From Corynebacterium sphenisci DSM 44792 (lineage in GTDB: Bacteria; Actinomycetota; Actinomycetes; Mycobacteriales; Mycobacteriaceae), in NCBI RefSeq assembly GCF_001941505.1, contig NZ_CP009248.1, forward strand, positions 2,046,001 to 2,110,000: a stretch of DNA of 64,000 bases, written 5' to 3'. The translations under genes were made by a program, and so were the position numbers. The notes below the pieces were generated by a model. The model did no database searches. It saw nothing but the letters and a program-made list of their open reading frames with translations, and was not told the origin of the DNA. Below are positions 45,040 to 53,471 of this stretch, in pieces (positions within the stretch are counted from its first letter, which is position 1; each line of letters begins with the position of its first letter).

Positions 45040-45816
45040 CTAGACGCCCCGGAACACCGGGGCCCGGCGTTCGGCGCGGGCGGCGGCAGCCTCGGCGGCG
45101 TCCGCGGAGGCCCACACCGCCCGGTAGAGCTCCCGTTCGGCCGCGGTGGGCTCGCGGTGGGTCTCGTCGTCGTTGAGCACCATCTTGTGGTAGCGCAGGC
45201 TCATCGGGGCGTAGCCGGCGATTTCCGCGGCGAGCTCGTCGACCCGCGCCGAATCCCCCTCGTAGGAGGCGAAGCCGCAGGCCACCGCCCCGGCGACGTC
45301 CATCCTGGCCGCGCCCAGCAGCAGGGTGCGCGCCCGCGCCCCGCCGAGCAGCACCCGGGCCCGGCGGATGGTCCACGGGTCCACCGCGATGCCCAGCTTC
45401 ACCGGCGGCACCTGGAACCAGGCGCCCTCCCCGACCACCCGCAGATCCGCGGCCATGGCCAGCTGCATCCCGGCGCCCACCGCCGGGCCCTGGATGTCCG
45501 CGATGATGATGAGCGGGCAGTCCTGCATGGTGGTGAGCATCCGGCGCAGCTGCTCGTGGAAGGCGCCCTGGGAGTGCGAGCCGTCCAGGTCCGCCCCGGC
45601 GCAGAAGGCCCGGCCCGCCCCGCGCACGATGATCACCCTGGCGCCGGCCCGGGCCGCGGCGGCGTCCACGCCGTCGGCGATGGCCGCGCACACCGCGGCG
45701 GACAGCGCATTGCGCCGATGGTCCCGGTCGATGGTGATCTCGGTGATCGCGCCGTCGTGGACGACGCGCACCTCGGCGGGGACGGGGCCCTCGGGGCCGG
45801 CCTGGGCGTTCGACAT
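45040..45816 (-). CDS. echA6: EchA6-type non-catalytic crotonase (enoyl-CoA hydratase fold)
   Basis: 258-aa crotonase-fold protein. Oxyanion-hole segments CAGADLDGS and GPAVGAGMQLAMAADLRVV are present, but both catalytic Glu positions are lost: the GG-x-x-E-L motif reads GAGMQL (Gln) and the PE motif reads QVPPVKLG (Pro). Together with DPWTIRRARVLLGGARARTL and YHKMVLNDD this matches EchA6 of M. tuberculosis, which binds acyl-CoA without hydratase activity and is encoded near ctpE and an accD3-type gene. Its role here should be acyl-CoA binding or shuttling (inference). A TAACCT -10 that overlaps the stop codon of the preceding gene ends 7 nt upstream (leaderless). Confidence 0.85.
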   Translation of the reverse strand: MSNAQAGPEGPVPAEVRVVHDGAITEITIDRDHRRNALSAAVCAAIADGVDAAAARAGARVIIVRGAGRAFCAGADLDGSHSQGAFHEQLRRMLTTMQDCPLIIIADIQGPAVGAGMQLAMAADLRVVGEGAWFQVPPVKLGIAVDPWTIRRARVLLGGARARTLLLGAARMDVAGAVACGFASYEGDSARVDELAAEIAGYAPMSLRYHKMVLNDDETHREPTAAERELYRAVWASADAAEAAAARAERRAPVFRGV

Positions 45817-45823
45817 GTGGCCC

Positions 45824-45829
45824 AGGTTA
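45824..45829 (-). promoter_or_regulatory. -10 element, leaderless promoter of echA6
   Basis: TAACCT on the minus strand, 7 nt before the echA6 ATG. Its first three bases are the TAA stop codon of the aldo/keto reductase gene. Confidence 0.5.
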
Positions 45830-46657
45830 CTCGCCGAAGGTGCGCGGATCCCCGCCGATCCGGCGATCCGGCCCGGCGAGCCCGGCCAGCGCCGCCATCG
45901 CCGCCTCGTCGAGGGTGAAGTCGAGCGCGCCGAGGTTCTCCGCCATCCGATCCGGGTTGGCGGACTTGGGGATGGCGACCAGGCCGCGCTGCAGGTGCCA
46001 GCGCAGCACCACCTGGGCGGGGGTGCGGCCCAGCTCCGCGGCGAGCCCGGCGACCCGGGGATCGCCGAAGTCGGCGCCGCGGCCCAGCGGGGCCCAGGAT
46101 TCGGTGACGATGCCGCGGCGGGCGTGCTCGGCGACGAGGGCGTCCTGGGGCCAGCCGGGGTGCAGCTCCACCTGGTTGACCGCCGGGGCCTCGGGCAGGT
46201 CGTCGAGGACCTCGGGGTAGAAGTTCGCCACCCCGGCGGAGCGGGTCAGCCCCTCCTCGCGCAGCGCCAGGATCGTCTCGTAGGTCTCCACGTAGCGCCC
46301 GGCGGCCGGCACCGGCCAGTGCACCAGCAGCAGGTCCACGTAGTCGAGGCCCAGCCGGTCCAGGCTGGCCGCGGCGGCGGCGCGGGTGCGCGCCGCGCCC
46401 TGGTCGTCGTTCCACACCTTGGTGGTGAGGAAGAGCTCGGTGCGGTCGACCTCCCCGGCGGCGATCGCGTCGGCGATGCCGCGGCCCACCCCGGCCTCGT
46501 TGCCGTAGAGGGCGGCGGTGTCGATGTGCCGGTAGCCCAGGGAGATGGCGGTGCGCACCGCGACCCGGGCGACCTCGTCGTCCATCCGCCAGGTGCCCAG
46601 GCCCAGCTGGGGGATGTCGTGGCCGTCGTTGAGATCGAGGAGGGGAATGTCGCTCAT
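45827..46657 (-). CDS. Aldo/keto reductase
   Basis: 276-aa NADPH-dependent AKR, TIM-barrel. Signature LGYRHIDTAALYGNEAGVGR (Asp/Tyr of the catalytic tetrad), LTTKVWNDDQGAARTR (catalytic Lys), LLLVHWPVP (catalytic His) and VAIPKSANPDRMAENL (NADPH site) are all intact. The group resembles 2,5-diketo-D-gluconate reductases, but natural substrates of such AKRs are broad carbonyls. Start ATG at 46657; no good ribosome site, but CACACT ends 7 nt upstream as a weak -10. Ten bp separate it from echA6. Confidence 0.88.
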   Translation of the reverse strand: MSDIPLLDLNDGHDIPQLGLGTWRMDDEVARVAVRTAISLGYRHIDTAALYGNEAGVGRGIADAIAAGEVDRTELFLTTKVWNDDQGAARTRAAAAASLDRLGLDYVDLLLVHWPVPAAGRYVETYETILALREEGLTRSAGVANFYPEVLDDLPEAPAVNQVELHPGWPQDALVAEHARRGIVTESWAPLGRGADFGDPRVAGLAAELGRTPAQVVLRWHLQRGLVAIPKSANPDRMAENLGALDFTLDEAAMAALAGLAGPDRRIGGDPRTFGE

Positions 46658-46775
46658 GCCCGCCAGTGTGCGCGCACCGCGCCCCGCCCCGCAACGGAGT
46701 CCGCCCGCGGCCCCGGGGCGGCGGCCGCCCCGGGGCGCAGGTCGGGGGCGGGAACCGGTCGGTAAACCCCGATAC

Positions 46776-46804
46776 TTGACAAGTTGTTGGGTTTTCCCAA
46801 TACT
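46776..46804 (+). promoter_or_regulatory. Promoter of the XRE operon with overlapping palindrome (operator)
   Basis: TTGACA (46776-46781), 17-nt spacer, AATACT (46799-46804), then 7 nt to the ATG at 46812, so leaderless. This is the only textbook -35 hexamer I found. Two dyads overlap it: ACTTG-A-CAAGT (46775-46785) and TTGGG-N4-CCCAA (46787-46800), the latter between -35 and -10. The regulator encoded next is the obvious candidate to bind them. Confidence 0.65.
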
Positions 46805-46811
46805 TTGTGCC

Positions 46812-47084
46812 ATGGGCACGACAGGGGCGGGCCGCCGCCGGCCGATCCACAACCGCATCGCGGTGCTGCGCGCGGAACGGGGCATGTCCCGCGCCGAGCT
46901 CGCCGAGGCGATCGAGGTCAACCGGCAGACCATCGGCGCCCTGGAGCGCGGGGACCACTACCCCAGCCTGGATCTGGCCTTCCGGATCTGCGGGGTCTTC
47001 GGCCTGCCCGTGGAGGCGGTGTTCTCCCGGGAGGAGTTCACCCCCATGTCCGAGAGGCTCTACGGCGCCGCGACGCCCCGATGA
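46812..47084 (+). CDS. XRE-family transcriptional regulator
   Basis: 90-aa protein with one helix-turn-helix of the Cro/CI type: NRIAVLRAERGMSRAELAEA, IEVNRQTIGALERGDHYPSL and FRICGVFGLPVEAVFSREEF. This small YgzD/YozG-like type commonly regulates an adjacent membrane-protein and ABC-exporter operon. The ATG is fixed by the leaderless promoter. Its TGA overlaps an ATG (47081) and the next gene probably starts at 47099. Predicted autorepressor acting at the palindrome in its promoter. Confidence 0.88.
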   Translation: MGTTGAGRRRPIHNRIAVLRAERGMSRAELAEAIEVNRQTIGALERGDHYPSLDLAFRICGVFGLPVEAVFSREEFTPMSERLYGAATPR

Positions 47085-47098
47085 GGACGGGAGAGACG

Positions 47099-47668
47099 AT
47101 GAGCACCACAATCCACGACCGCGACGACCGGATGGCCGGGTACTGGCGGTACCGCCGGGAGCGCTTCGCGCGGCGGCGGCGCCTGGCGGAGGCCCACGGG
47201 CCGCTGCACCCGCTGCGGGTGCGCCGCCGCCTGGTCGCCGGCTACGTCGCCGCGCTGGCCGCGATGCACCTGGTCGCGATCCCGCTGTGCGCGGCGGTGC
47301 TGCGCGCCGACGACCCCGCCTGGGGCCGCTGGGGCGTCGCGTGGGCGGTGCTCGTCCTCGTCGCGATGGCCCTGTGGCAGCTGGTGGTCTACGCCGCCGG
47401 GACCCTCGACGACGCCCCGCGGGAGTGCCTCGACGAGTACGAGCTGTCCCGGCTGGACCGGCTGCGCGGCCGCGCCTACCGGATCGGCGTCTGGTTCTTA
47501 ATGCTATTCTCCGGCGGGGCGCTCGCCCTCGGCGCCTGGGTCGCCGCGACCCGCCCGGACTGGGCCGCCGGGGTGCCCTACGTGCTCGGCGTCATCGCCC
47601 TGCTCGGCGGCCTGAGCATCCTCGCCATCCCCAGCGTCACGCTGGCCTGGACCACCCCGGAGGACTGA
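47099..47668 (+). CDS. Membrane protein of the XRE-ABC operon
   Basis: 189-aa protein with a basic cytoplasmic N-terminus (RDDRMAGYWRYRRERFARRR) and about four TM helices: VAGYVAALAAMHLVAIPLCA, WAVLVLVAMALWQLVVYAAG, FLMLFSGGALALGAWVAATR and VLGVIALLGGLSILAIPSVT. No family recognised. Ribosome site gggagag before the ATG at 47099; an earlier in-frame ATG at 47081 overlaps the regulator stop. The ABC ATPase gene starts 6 bp later. Possibly a sensor or accessory component of the exporter. Confidence 0.75.
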   Translation: MSTTIHDRDDRMAGYWRYRRERFARRRRLAEAHGPLHPLRVRRRLVAGYVAALAAMHLVAIPLCAAVLRADDPAWGRWGVAWAVLVLVAMALWQLVVYAAGTLDDAPRECLDEYELSRLDRLRGRAYRIGVWFLMLFSGGALALGAWVAATRPDWAAGVPYVLGVIALLGGLSILAIPSVTLAWTTPED

Positions 47669-47674
47669 TCCCCC

Positions 47675-48637
47675 GTGACCACGATGACCCCCACCCGCTC
47701 CCCGGACGCGCCCGGTCCGGGCCTGGCCCTGGTCGGGCTGCGCAAGTCCTACGGCGGGCGCACCGTGCTCGACGGGGTGGACCTCGCCGTCGCGCCGGGC
47801 GAGATCCACGGCTTCGTCGGCGCCAACGGCGCCGGCAAGACCACCGCCATGCGGATCGCCCTGGGGGTGCTCGCCGCCGACGCCGGCCGGGCCTACCTCG
47901 ACGGGGCCGTGATCGACGAGGGGCTGCGCCGGCGGATCGGCTACATGCCCGAGGAGCGCGGGCTCTACCCCCGGGAGAGCGTCGCCGGGCAGCTCACCTA
48001 CTTCGCCCGGCTGCACGGGGTGCCCGCCGCCCGCGCCCGGGAGCAGGTCGCCGGGCTGCTGGAGCTGCTCGGCCTCGCCGACCGGGCCGGCGACGCGGTG
48101 CAGACCCTGTCCCTGGGCAACCAGCAGCGGGTGCAGCTCGCCGCCGCCCTGGTGCACGACCCGGCCGCCCTGGTGCTCGACGAGCCCTTCTCCGGGCTGG
48201 ACCCGGTGGCGGTGACCGTGATGTCCGCGGCGCTGCGCCGCCGCGCCGCCGCCGGGGTGCCGGTGCTGTTCTCCTCCCACCAGCTGGACCTGGTGGAGCG
48301 GCTCTGCGACCGGGTGTCCATCCTCGCCGGCGGCCGGATCGCCGTCTCCGGCACCGTCGCCGGGCTGCGCGCCCGCGGCCCCCGCCGGCTGGCCCTGGAC
48401 TGCCCCGGGGTGGACGCCGCCTGGGCGGTCGCCCGGGACGGGGTCACCGCCGCCGAACCGGATCCGACGGCGCCGTCCCGGCTGCTGCTCACCATGTCCC
48501 GCGCCGCCGACGGGACCGCCGACGAGGCCGCCGAACAGGGGCTGCTCACCGCGGCCCTGGCGCGTGGCCCGGTGCGCGAATTCGCCCCCGTCACCGTCCC
48601 GCTCACCGAGCTCTACCAGGAGGTGGTGCGGTCATGA
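47675..48637 (+). CDS. ABC exporter ATPase (NatA-like)
   Basis: 320-aa ATPase. Walker A FVGANGAGKTTAMRIALG, signature SLGNQQRVQLAAALVHDP, Walker B LVLDEPFSGLDPVAVTVM and switch FSSHQLDLVERLC are present. The signature LSLGNQQR and the extra C-terminal domain (about 80 residues, DUF4162-like) are typical of NatA/YhaQ-type exporters. Partner of the ABC-2 permease encoded next; ATGA overlap joins them. GTG start. Substrate not deducible: antimicrobial peptide, Na+ or lipid export are usual in this class. Confidence 0.88.
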   Translation: MTTMTPTRSPDAPGPGLALVGLRKSYGGRTVLDGVDLAVAPGEIHGFVGANGAGKTTAMRIALGVLAADAGRAYLDGAVIDEGLRRRIGYMPEERGLYPRESVAGQLTYFARLHGVPAARAREQVAGLLELLGLADRAGDAVQTLSLGNQQRVQLAAALVHDPAALVLDEPFSGLDPVAVTVMSAALRRRAAAGVPVLFSSHQLDLVERLCDRVSILAGGRIAVSGTVAGLRARGPRRLALDCPGVDAAWAVARDGVTAAEPDPTAPSRLLLTMSRAADGTADEAAEQGLLTAALARGPVREFAPVTVPLTELYQEVVRS

Positions 48638-49872
48638 CCGCCCCCGAAACCGCCCCGCCCGCACCCGCGGCGCCCGCCGCACCGGCCTACCGGCCCGGCG
48701 CCGCCATCGCCCTGGTCGCCCGCCGGGAGCTGCGCACGGCGCTGCTGAAGAGGTCCATGCTGATCACCCTGCTGCTGGCGATGGCCGGCGTCATCGGCGG
48801 GATCATCGCCCTGGACCGGTTCGTCCTCGGCGATGACGCCGCCCCCGCCCCCGCGGAGGTGGCCGTGGTCGGCGACGCCGGCTTCCTCGCCCCCGCCGCC
48901 GACGACCCGCCCGCCGGCATCCGCCCGATCGATCCCCGGCCGGCGGCCGACGCCGCCGCGGCCCGGGCGGCCCTGGCCGCCGGGGAGGTCGACGCCGCGG
49001 TGGTGCCCGGCGACGCCCCCGGCACCCGGGTGATCCTCGTCGACTCCCCGCACGCCCGGGAACTGGCCGGGACGATCTCCGGACTCGCCGCCGCCGAGGC
49101 CCGGGACGCCGCGCTGGTCGAGTCCGGGGTGGACCCGGCGGCCCTCGCCGCCGCGGAGGCCGCCGCCGCCCCGGAGGTGCGCGACATCGGCGACCCCGGC
49201 GGCGCGGAGGTGCCGCTGGCCCTGGGCTCGGTGATGGCGCTGATGGTGGCGGTGTTCACCTTCGGCGGGGCCACCGCGATGAGCGTGGTGGAGGAGAAGT
49301 CCTCCCGGGTGGTGGAGCTGATGCTGGCCACGGTGCGGCCGGTGCACCTGCTCACCGGGAAGATCCTGGGCACCGCCGCCGCGGGCCTGGTGATGATGGT
49401 GGCCTGGCTGGGCGCGGCCGCCGCGACCCTGGCCGGCACCGGGCTGGCCTCCCGGCTGGAGATGGATCTCGGCCCGCTGGCGGTGACCCTGCCCTTCTTC
49501 CTCTCCGGCTACCTGCTCTTCGCCGCGTGCTACGCCGCGGCCGGCTCCCTGGTCAGCCGGATGGAGGATTTCCAGGGCGCGCAGATGCCGGTGCTGCTGC
49601 TCGGCGTGGTCACTATCTACGTGCCCGCCTTCGGCTGGGGCGCCCTGGACGCGGCCCCGATGCGGGTCGCGGCCTTCCTGCCGCCGCTGTCGGCGACGAC
49701 CGCCCCGCTGCAGTACGCCGCCGGCAACCTCGACGCCGCCGGCCTGGCCGCCGCCTGGGGGCTGCTCACCCTCGCCGCGGTCGCGGTGGCCTGGGTGGCC
49801 GCCCGGATCTACCCGCGCACCGTGCTGCGCATGGGCTCCCGGGTGCGCTGGGCGGAGGCGCTGCGCGGCTAA
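48634..49872 (+). CDS. ABC-2 type exporter permease (NatB-like)
   Basis: 412-aa permease: TM1 (LITLLLAMAGVIGGIIALDR), a large extracytoplasmic domain of about 170 residues (PAEVAVVGDAGFLAPAADDP), then five TM helices. The family motif TAMSVVEEKSSRVVELMLAT and RPVHLLTGKILGTAAAGLVM (with Glu-Lys/Arg) mark ABC-2/NatB proteins. Works with the preceding ATPase. The ATG overlaps the ATPase stop (ATGA). The last gene of the operon; it ends 85 bp before rbsK, which converges. Confidence 0.88.
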   Translation: MTAPETAPPAPAAPAAPAYRPGAAIALVARRELRTALLKRSMLITLLLAMAGVIGGIIALDRFVLGDDAAPAPAEVAVVGDAGFLAPAADDPPAGIRPIDPRPAADAAAARAALAAGEVDAAVVPGDAPGTRVILVDSPHARELAGTISGLAAAEARDAALVESGVDPAALAAAEAAAAPEVRDIGDPGGAEVPLALGSVMALMVAVFTFGGATAMSVVEEKSSRVVELMLATVRPVHLLTGKILGTAAAGLVMMVAWLGAAAATLAGTGLASRLEMDLGPLAVTLPFFLSGYLLFAACYAAAGSLVSRMEDFQGAQMPVLLLGVVTIYVPAFGWGALDAAPMRVAAFLPPLSATTAPLQYAAGNLDAAGLAAAWGLLTLAAVAVAWVAARIYPRTVLRMGSRVRWAEALRG

Positions 49873-49957
49873 AGCGCCGCGGCGCCGGCCCGCCCCGCGA
49901 GGCGGCGTGCGGCCCGGCCGGCGGGGAGGGTGCCCCGCCGGCCGGGCCGTCCCCGGC

Positions 49958-51016
49958 TCAGCCGGCGGTGGCGGCGTCGAGGAAGGCCACCAGATCGTCG
50001 ACGTCGCCGTAGGAGGCCTGCGCCCCGGCGCCGCCGGCGGCGTAGGCGCCGACCACGCTCGCCAGCCGGGCGGCGTGCGCCAGCTCCACCCCGCTGGCCA
50101 GGCCGGCCAGCAGGGTGCCCATGTAGGCGTCCCCGCAGCCGGTGGTGTCGACCACCTCCACGGACACCGCCGGAATCGGGGTCACCGAGGCCTCGGAGCC
50201 GGCCGCCCCGGTGCCCAGCACCACCGACCCGGCCCCGCCCAGGGTGACCACCGCATGGGCGATGCCGTGCCCGGTGGCCAGCGCCTCGGCGGCCTCCGCC
50301 CAGGCGCCCCCGTCGACCGCGGCGGCCGCCGCCTCCGCCCCGATCACGCGCACCAGCTCATGCTCGTTGACGATGAGCACGTCGACGAGATCGAGCAGCT
50401 CATCGGGGATCTCCCGGATCGGGGAGAGGTTGAACACCACCGGCACCCCGGCGGCGCGGGCCGCCCGGGCCGCGGCGAGCACCGCGTCGACCTCCACCTC
50501 CAGGCAGAGCCCCAGCGCGCCGGCGCCGGCGATGTCCCCGGCCCGCTCGGCGACGAAGTCCGGGGTGACCCGGGCGTTGGCGCCCGGGGAGATCACGATG
50601 CAGTTCTCCCCCGCGTCGGAGACGGTGATGAGCGCGGTGCCGGTGGCGACCTCCGCGGTCTCCATCCGGGAGAGATCCACCCCGGCCTCGCGCAGCGCCC
50701 CGGCGAGGATCGCCCCGTTGGGATCGTCGCCGACGGCGCCGAGGAACACCGCGCAGGCGCCCAGCCGGGCCGCGGCGGCGGCCTGGTTGGCGGATTTGCC
50801 CCCGGGCCGGATCACCAGGTCCCCGCCGGCGACGGTCTCCCCGGGGCCGGGGATCTCGGCGACCCGCACGGTGAGATCGGCGTTGGCGGAGCCGACCACC
50901 GCCACCCGGCCGCCGATCCGCTCCAGGGCGGCCCGGGCCGGGCCGGCGACCTCCGCGGGCACCCGCGCCGCGGGCGCCGCCGGGCCGCGGGTGATGACCT
51001 CGTTGCGGGTGGTCAT
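49958..51016 (-). CDS. rbsK: Ribokinase
   Basis: 352-aa PfkB-family sugar kinase. N-terminal GRVAVVGSANADLTVRVAEI, substrate loop GGKSANQAAAAARLGA and C-terminal TTGCGDAYMGTLLAGLASGV (anion hole and catalytic Asp in GxGD; here GCGD) are diagnostic. Phosphorylates ribose from nucleoside breakdown. It carries about 35 nonconserved residues before GRVAVVG. ATGA overlap with the transporter gene: third gene of a uriH-uriT-rbsK operon, as in C. glutamicum. Confidence 0.9.
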   Translation of the reverse strand: MTTRNEVITRGPAAPAARVPAEVAGPARAALERIGGRVAVVGSANADLTVRVAEIPGPGETVAGGDLVIRPGGKSANQAAAAARLGACAVFLGAVGDDPNGAILAGALREAGVDLSRMETAEVATGTALITVSDAGENCIVISPGANARVTPDFVAERAGDIAGAGALGLCLEVEVDAVLAAARAARAAGVPVVFNLSPIREIPDELLDLVDVLIVNEHELVRVIGAEAAAAAVDGGAWAEAAEALATGHGIAHAVVTLGGAGSVVLGTGAAGSEASVTPIPAVSVEVVDTTGCGDAYMGTLLAGLASGVELAHAARLASVVGAYAAGGAGAQASYGDVDDLVAFLDAATAG

Positions 51017-52509
51017 GCCGGCACCTCCCCCACGGTCTCGGCCTCGGTGGCCCGACCCCAGGCGTCCGCGTAGAGCCGCGGCCGCACCAGCAGGAACACG
51101 ATGATGCCGAGCACGGCGACGGCGCCGACCACGGCGAACAGGGTCGAGTAGGTCGCCGCGTCACCGGCCGGCACCCCGGGCAGCCCGGCGCCGGCGAAGG
51201 CGCCCCGGGCCATCCACGGGCCGATCAGGGAGATCGCGATGGAGGGCGAGACGTTCATGATGAGGTCGTTCATGCCCACCGCGCGGCCGGATTCGCTGAC
51301 GTCGATGGTGCCCATCACGGTGTCCACCACCGGGGCGTAGGTCATGCCCAGGCCGGCGAAGAACACCGTCGCCGCCGCGCCCACCCAGCCGATGCCCAGG
51401 TGCAGGGTGCCCGCGGCGAGGAGGGCGCCGGCGGCGAGCAGCCCGCCGGCGAGCAGGATGCCCGGGCCGCGGCCGATGACGCCGACGATCTTGCCGGAGG
51501 CGACGCCCATCACCGTGGCCACCAGGTAGCCGGTGAGCAGCACGAAGGACATGTCCCGCGGGGTGTAGCCGTGCAGCGCCCCGCCGGCGGCGGTGAACAG
51601 CGGGGTCATCGCGTAATTGCCGAAGTAGAACAGGAAGATCAGCGACACCGCCATCAGGTACCGGCCGTTGGCGAAGAAGGCCGGGGTGATGAACGGCTCC
51701 CGGGCCCGGGAGATGTACGCCCAGAAGACCACCGCGAGCACCGCGAACCCGGCGAGGTACCAGCCGATCTGGGTGTTGAAGTACAGCACCAGCGCGGCGA
51801 TGGTGACCCCGGCGAGCAGGAAGCCGGGCGCGTCGACGTGGCCGCCGGCGCGGGAGGCGTCCGGCAGGTTGCGCCACAGCAGCGGGATGAACACCACCGA
51901 GGCCAGCGGGATGGCGAAGAGCAGCACCCAGTTGATCTCGGCGAGGAAGCCCGCGGCGAGCACCCCGATCGCGGTGGAGAGCTGGTAGGCGGCGGTGAAC
52001 ACGCCGAAGTAGATGACCTTCTTCGGCCCCGGCACGTACTTGGTGGCCACCACCAGGTACACCGAGCCGGCGACCTGGGTGCCGGCGGTCTGGATCGCGC
52101 GGGCGGCGACGATGGTCCAGATGTTGCCGGGCAGCAGCAGGCCCAGCACCGAGCCCACCACGATGAGGACCATGCCCACCATCATCATCCGGCGCAGGGA
52201 GACGAAGTCGCCGAGCGAGCCGTAGATGACGCAGACGATGCCGAGCACGATGCCCGGGATCGCGGTGATGAGGGAGGCCTTCTCCGGGGCGCCGACCTCG
52301 GCGCCGATCACCTCGAAGACCATGTTGAAGGCCTGGATGCACAGGATGGAGAAGATGAAGATGATGATCAGCGCCGGCAGGGTGCGCATCGCCCGGCGCT
52401 GCACCTCCGCGGCGGCGTCCGCCGGGGCCGCCGCGGCGGCCGCGCCGCCGCAGGCGTCCGGGCCCTCGGGGCGGACGGGATCGTGGACGGGATCGCCCCT
52501 CATCGTCAT
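51013..52509 (-). CDS. uriT: MFS transporter, probable uridine importer UriT
   Basis: 498-aa major-facilitator protein with about 14 TM helices. The N-terminus is cytoplasmic and Ala-rich. Helices such as LPALIIIFIFSILCIQAFNM, TAIPGIVLGIVCVIYGSLGD (MFS loop 2-3 motif then GDFVSLRRMM) and AGSVYLVVATKYVPGPKKVI are typical of the DHA2-like group. The assignment rests on position between a nucleoside hydrolase and ribokinase, as in the uridine operon of C. glutamicum (uriT). Drug efflux is the alternative reading. The start follows the ATGA overlap with uriH. Confidence 0.8.
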   Translation of the reverse strand: MTMRGDPVHDPVRPEGPDACGGAAAAAAPADAAAEVQRRAMRTLPALIIIFIFSILCIQAFNMVFEVIGAEVGAPEKASLITAIPGIVLGIVCVIYGSLGDFVSLRRMMMVGMVLIVVGSVLGLLLPGNIWTIVAARAIQTAGTQVAGSVYLVVATKYVPGPKKVIYFGVFTAAYQLSTAIGVLAAGFLAEINWVLLFAIPLASVVFIPLLWRNLPDASRAGGHVDAPGFLLAGVTIAALVLYFNTQIGWYLAGFAVLAVVFWAYISRAREPFITPAFFANGRYLMAVSLIFLFYFGNYAMTPLFTAAGGALHGYTPRDMSFVLLTGYLVATVMGVASGKIVGVIGRGPGILLAGGLLAAGALLAAGTLHLGIGWVGAAATVFFAGLGMTYAPVVDTVMGTIDVSESGRAVGMNDLIMNVSPSIAISLIGPWMARGAFAGAGLPGVPAGDAATYSTLFAVVGAVAVLGIIVFLLVRPRLYADAWGRATEAETVGEVPA

Positions 52510-53459
52510 CGCCCGCCCTCGGCGACGGAGCCGATGCGGCGCATCAGCTCGTCGAGGAAGCGGTCCACGTCCACGCCGACGGCGACCCGGGCGGTCTTGA
52601 CGGGATCGTTGAGCCGGGTCTCGTCGCCGATGGTGCGGCCCCGGGTGGGGCCCTCCACGTCGACCTTGAGGTTGGTCTCCAGGCAGTCCACCAGGGTGGG
52701 GTCCACCGCCACGGCCACGGCCAGCGGGTCATGCAGCCCGCAGCCGCCCAGATGCGGGGCGATGGTCTCGTAGGCGCGGATGTAGAAGTCGGTCATGTCC
52801 GCCAGGAAGCGCCCGGCCGGGGTGCCCAGCTCCCGCCACTTCGCGGTGTGCTCGTAGGTGAGCAGGGTCTGCAGGGTGACGTCGAGGCCCACCATGGTCA
52901 CCGTGGCCGGTGAGCGGAAGAGCTCATCGGCGGCGTCCGGGTCCTGGGAGATGTTCGCCTCGGTCCAGGCGTTGACGTTGCCGGGCTGGGTCAGCGCCCC
53001 GCCCATGATCACGATCCGGGCGCGCTCGGCGAAGGAGGGGTCCTTGCGGATCGCCGCGGCCAGGTTGGTCATCGGGCCGGTGGCCACGATCACCAGGTCC
53101 TCGCCATGGGCCTTGACCGAGTCGATGAGGAAGTCCACCGCGGGGGTGTCCTCCGGGACGCGCGCCGAGGCGGCCAGGTCCACCTCGCCGACGCCGTCGC
53201 GACCGTGGATGAACTTCGAGATCTCCAGCACCTCGAAGGAGTCCTTCGCCTGGGGGTGCGGCAGGCCCGGGTAGACCGGCACCGACTCGGCGCCGAGCAG
53301 GTCGAGGATGGCGAGATCGTTGGCGACGCCGGTCTCCAGCAGCACATTGCCGTAGGTGCCGGTGATGCCGATCAGCTCCAGCTCCGGGGAGCCGAGCGCG
53401 TATGCGATGGCGAGGGCGTCGTCGATGCCCGTGTCGAGGTCGAGGATGATTTTGCTCAT
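52506..53459 (-). CDS. uriH: Pyrimidine/uridine nucleoside hydrolase
   Basis: 317-aa inosine-uridine nucleoside N-ribohydrolase. N-terminal calcium site ILDLDTGIDDALAIAYALG (Asp cluster), FEVLEISKFIHGRDGVGEVD, IVATGPMTNLAAAIRKDPSF, MGGALTQPGNVNAWTEANIS and LHDPLAVAVAVDPTLV are complete. Cleaves uridine to uracil and ribose, then phosphorylated by RbsK. First gene of uriH-uriT-rbsK. A CATACT -10 ends 6 nt upstream of the ATG, with no ribosome site (leaderless). In C. glutamicum UriR represses this operon; no such regulator gene lies here. Confidence 0.92.
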   Translation of the reverse strand: MSKIILDLDTGIDDALAIAYALGSPELELIGITGTYGNVLLETGVANDLAILDLLGAESVPVYPGLPHPQAKDSFEVLEISKFIHGRDGVGEVDLAASARVPEDTPAVDFLIDSVKAHGEDLVIVATGPMTNLAAAIRKDPSFAERARIVIMGGALTQPGNVNAWTEANISQDPDAADELFRSPATVTMVGLDVTLQTLLTYEHTAKWRELGTPAGRFLADMTDFYIRAYETIAPHLGGCGLHDPLAVAVAVDPTLVDCLETNLKVDVEGPTRGRTIGDETRLNDPVKTARVAVGVDVDRFLDELMRRIGSVAEGGR

Positions 53460-53465
53460 ACCCCC

Positions 53466-53471
53466 AGTATG
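53466..53471 (-). promoter_or_regulatory. -10 element, leaderless promoter of uriH
   Basis: CATACT on the minus strand, 6 nt before the uriH ATG. Upstream, a perfect dyad CGAAC-ATC-GTTCG lies at 53568-53580 and could be a LacI-type operator (inference). Confidence 0.45.
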
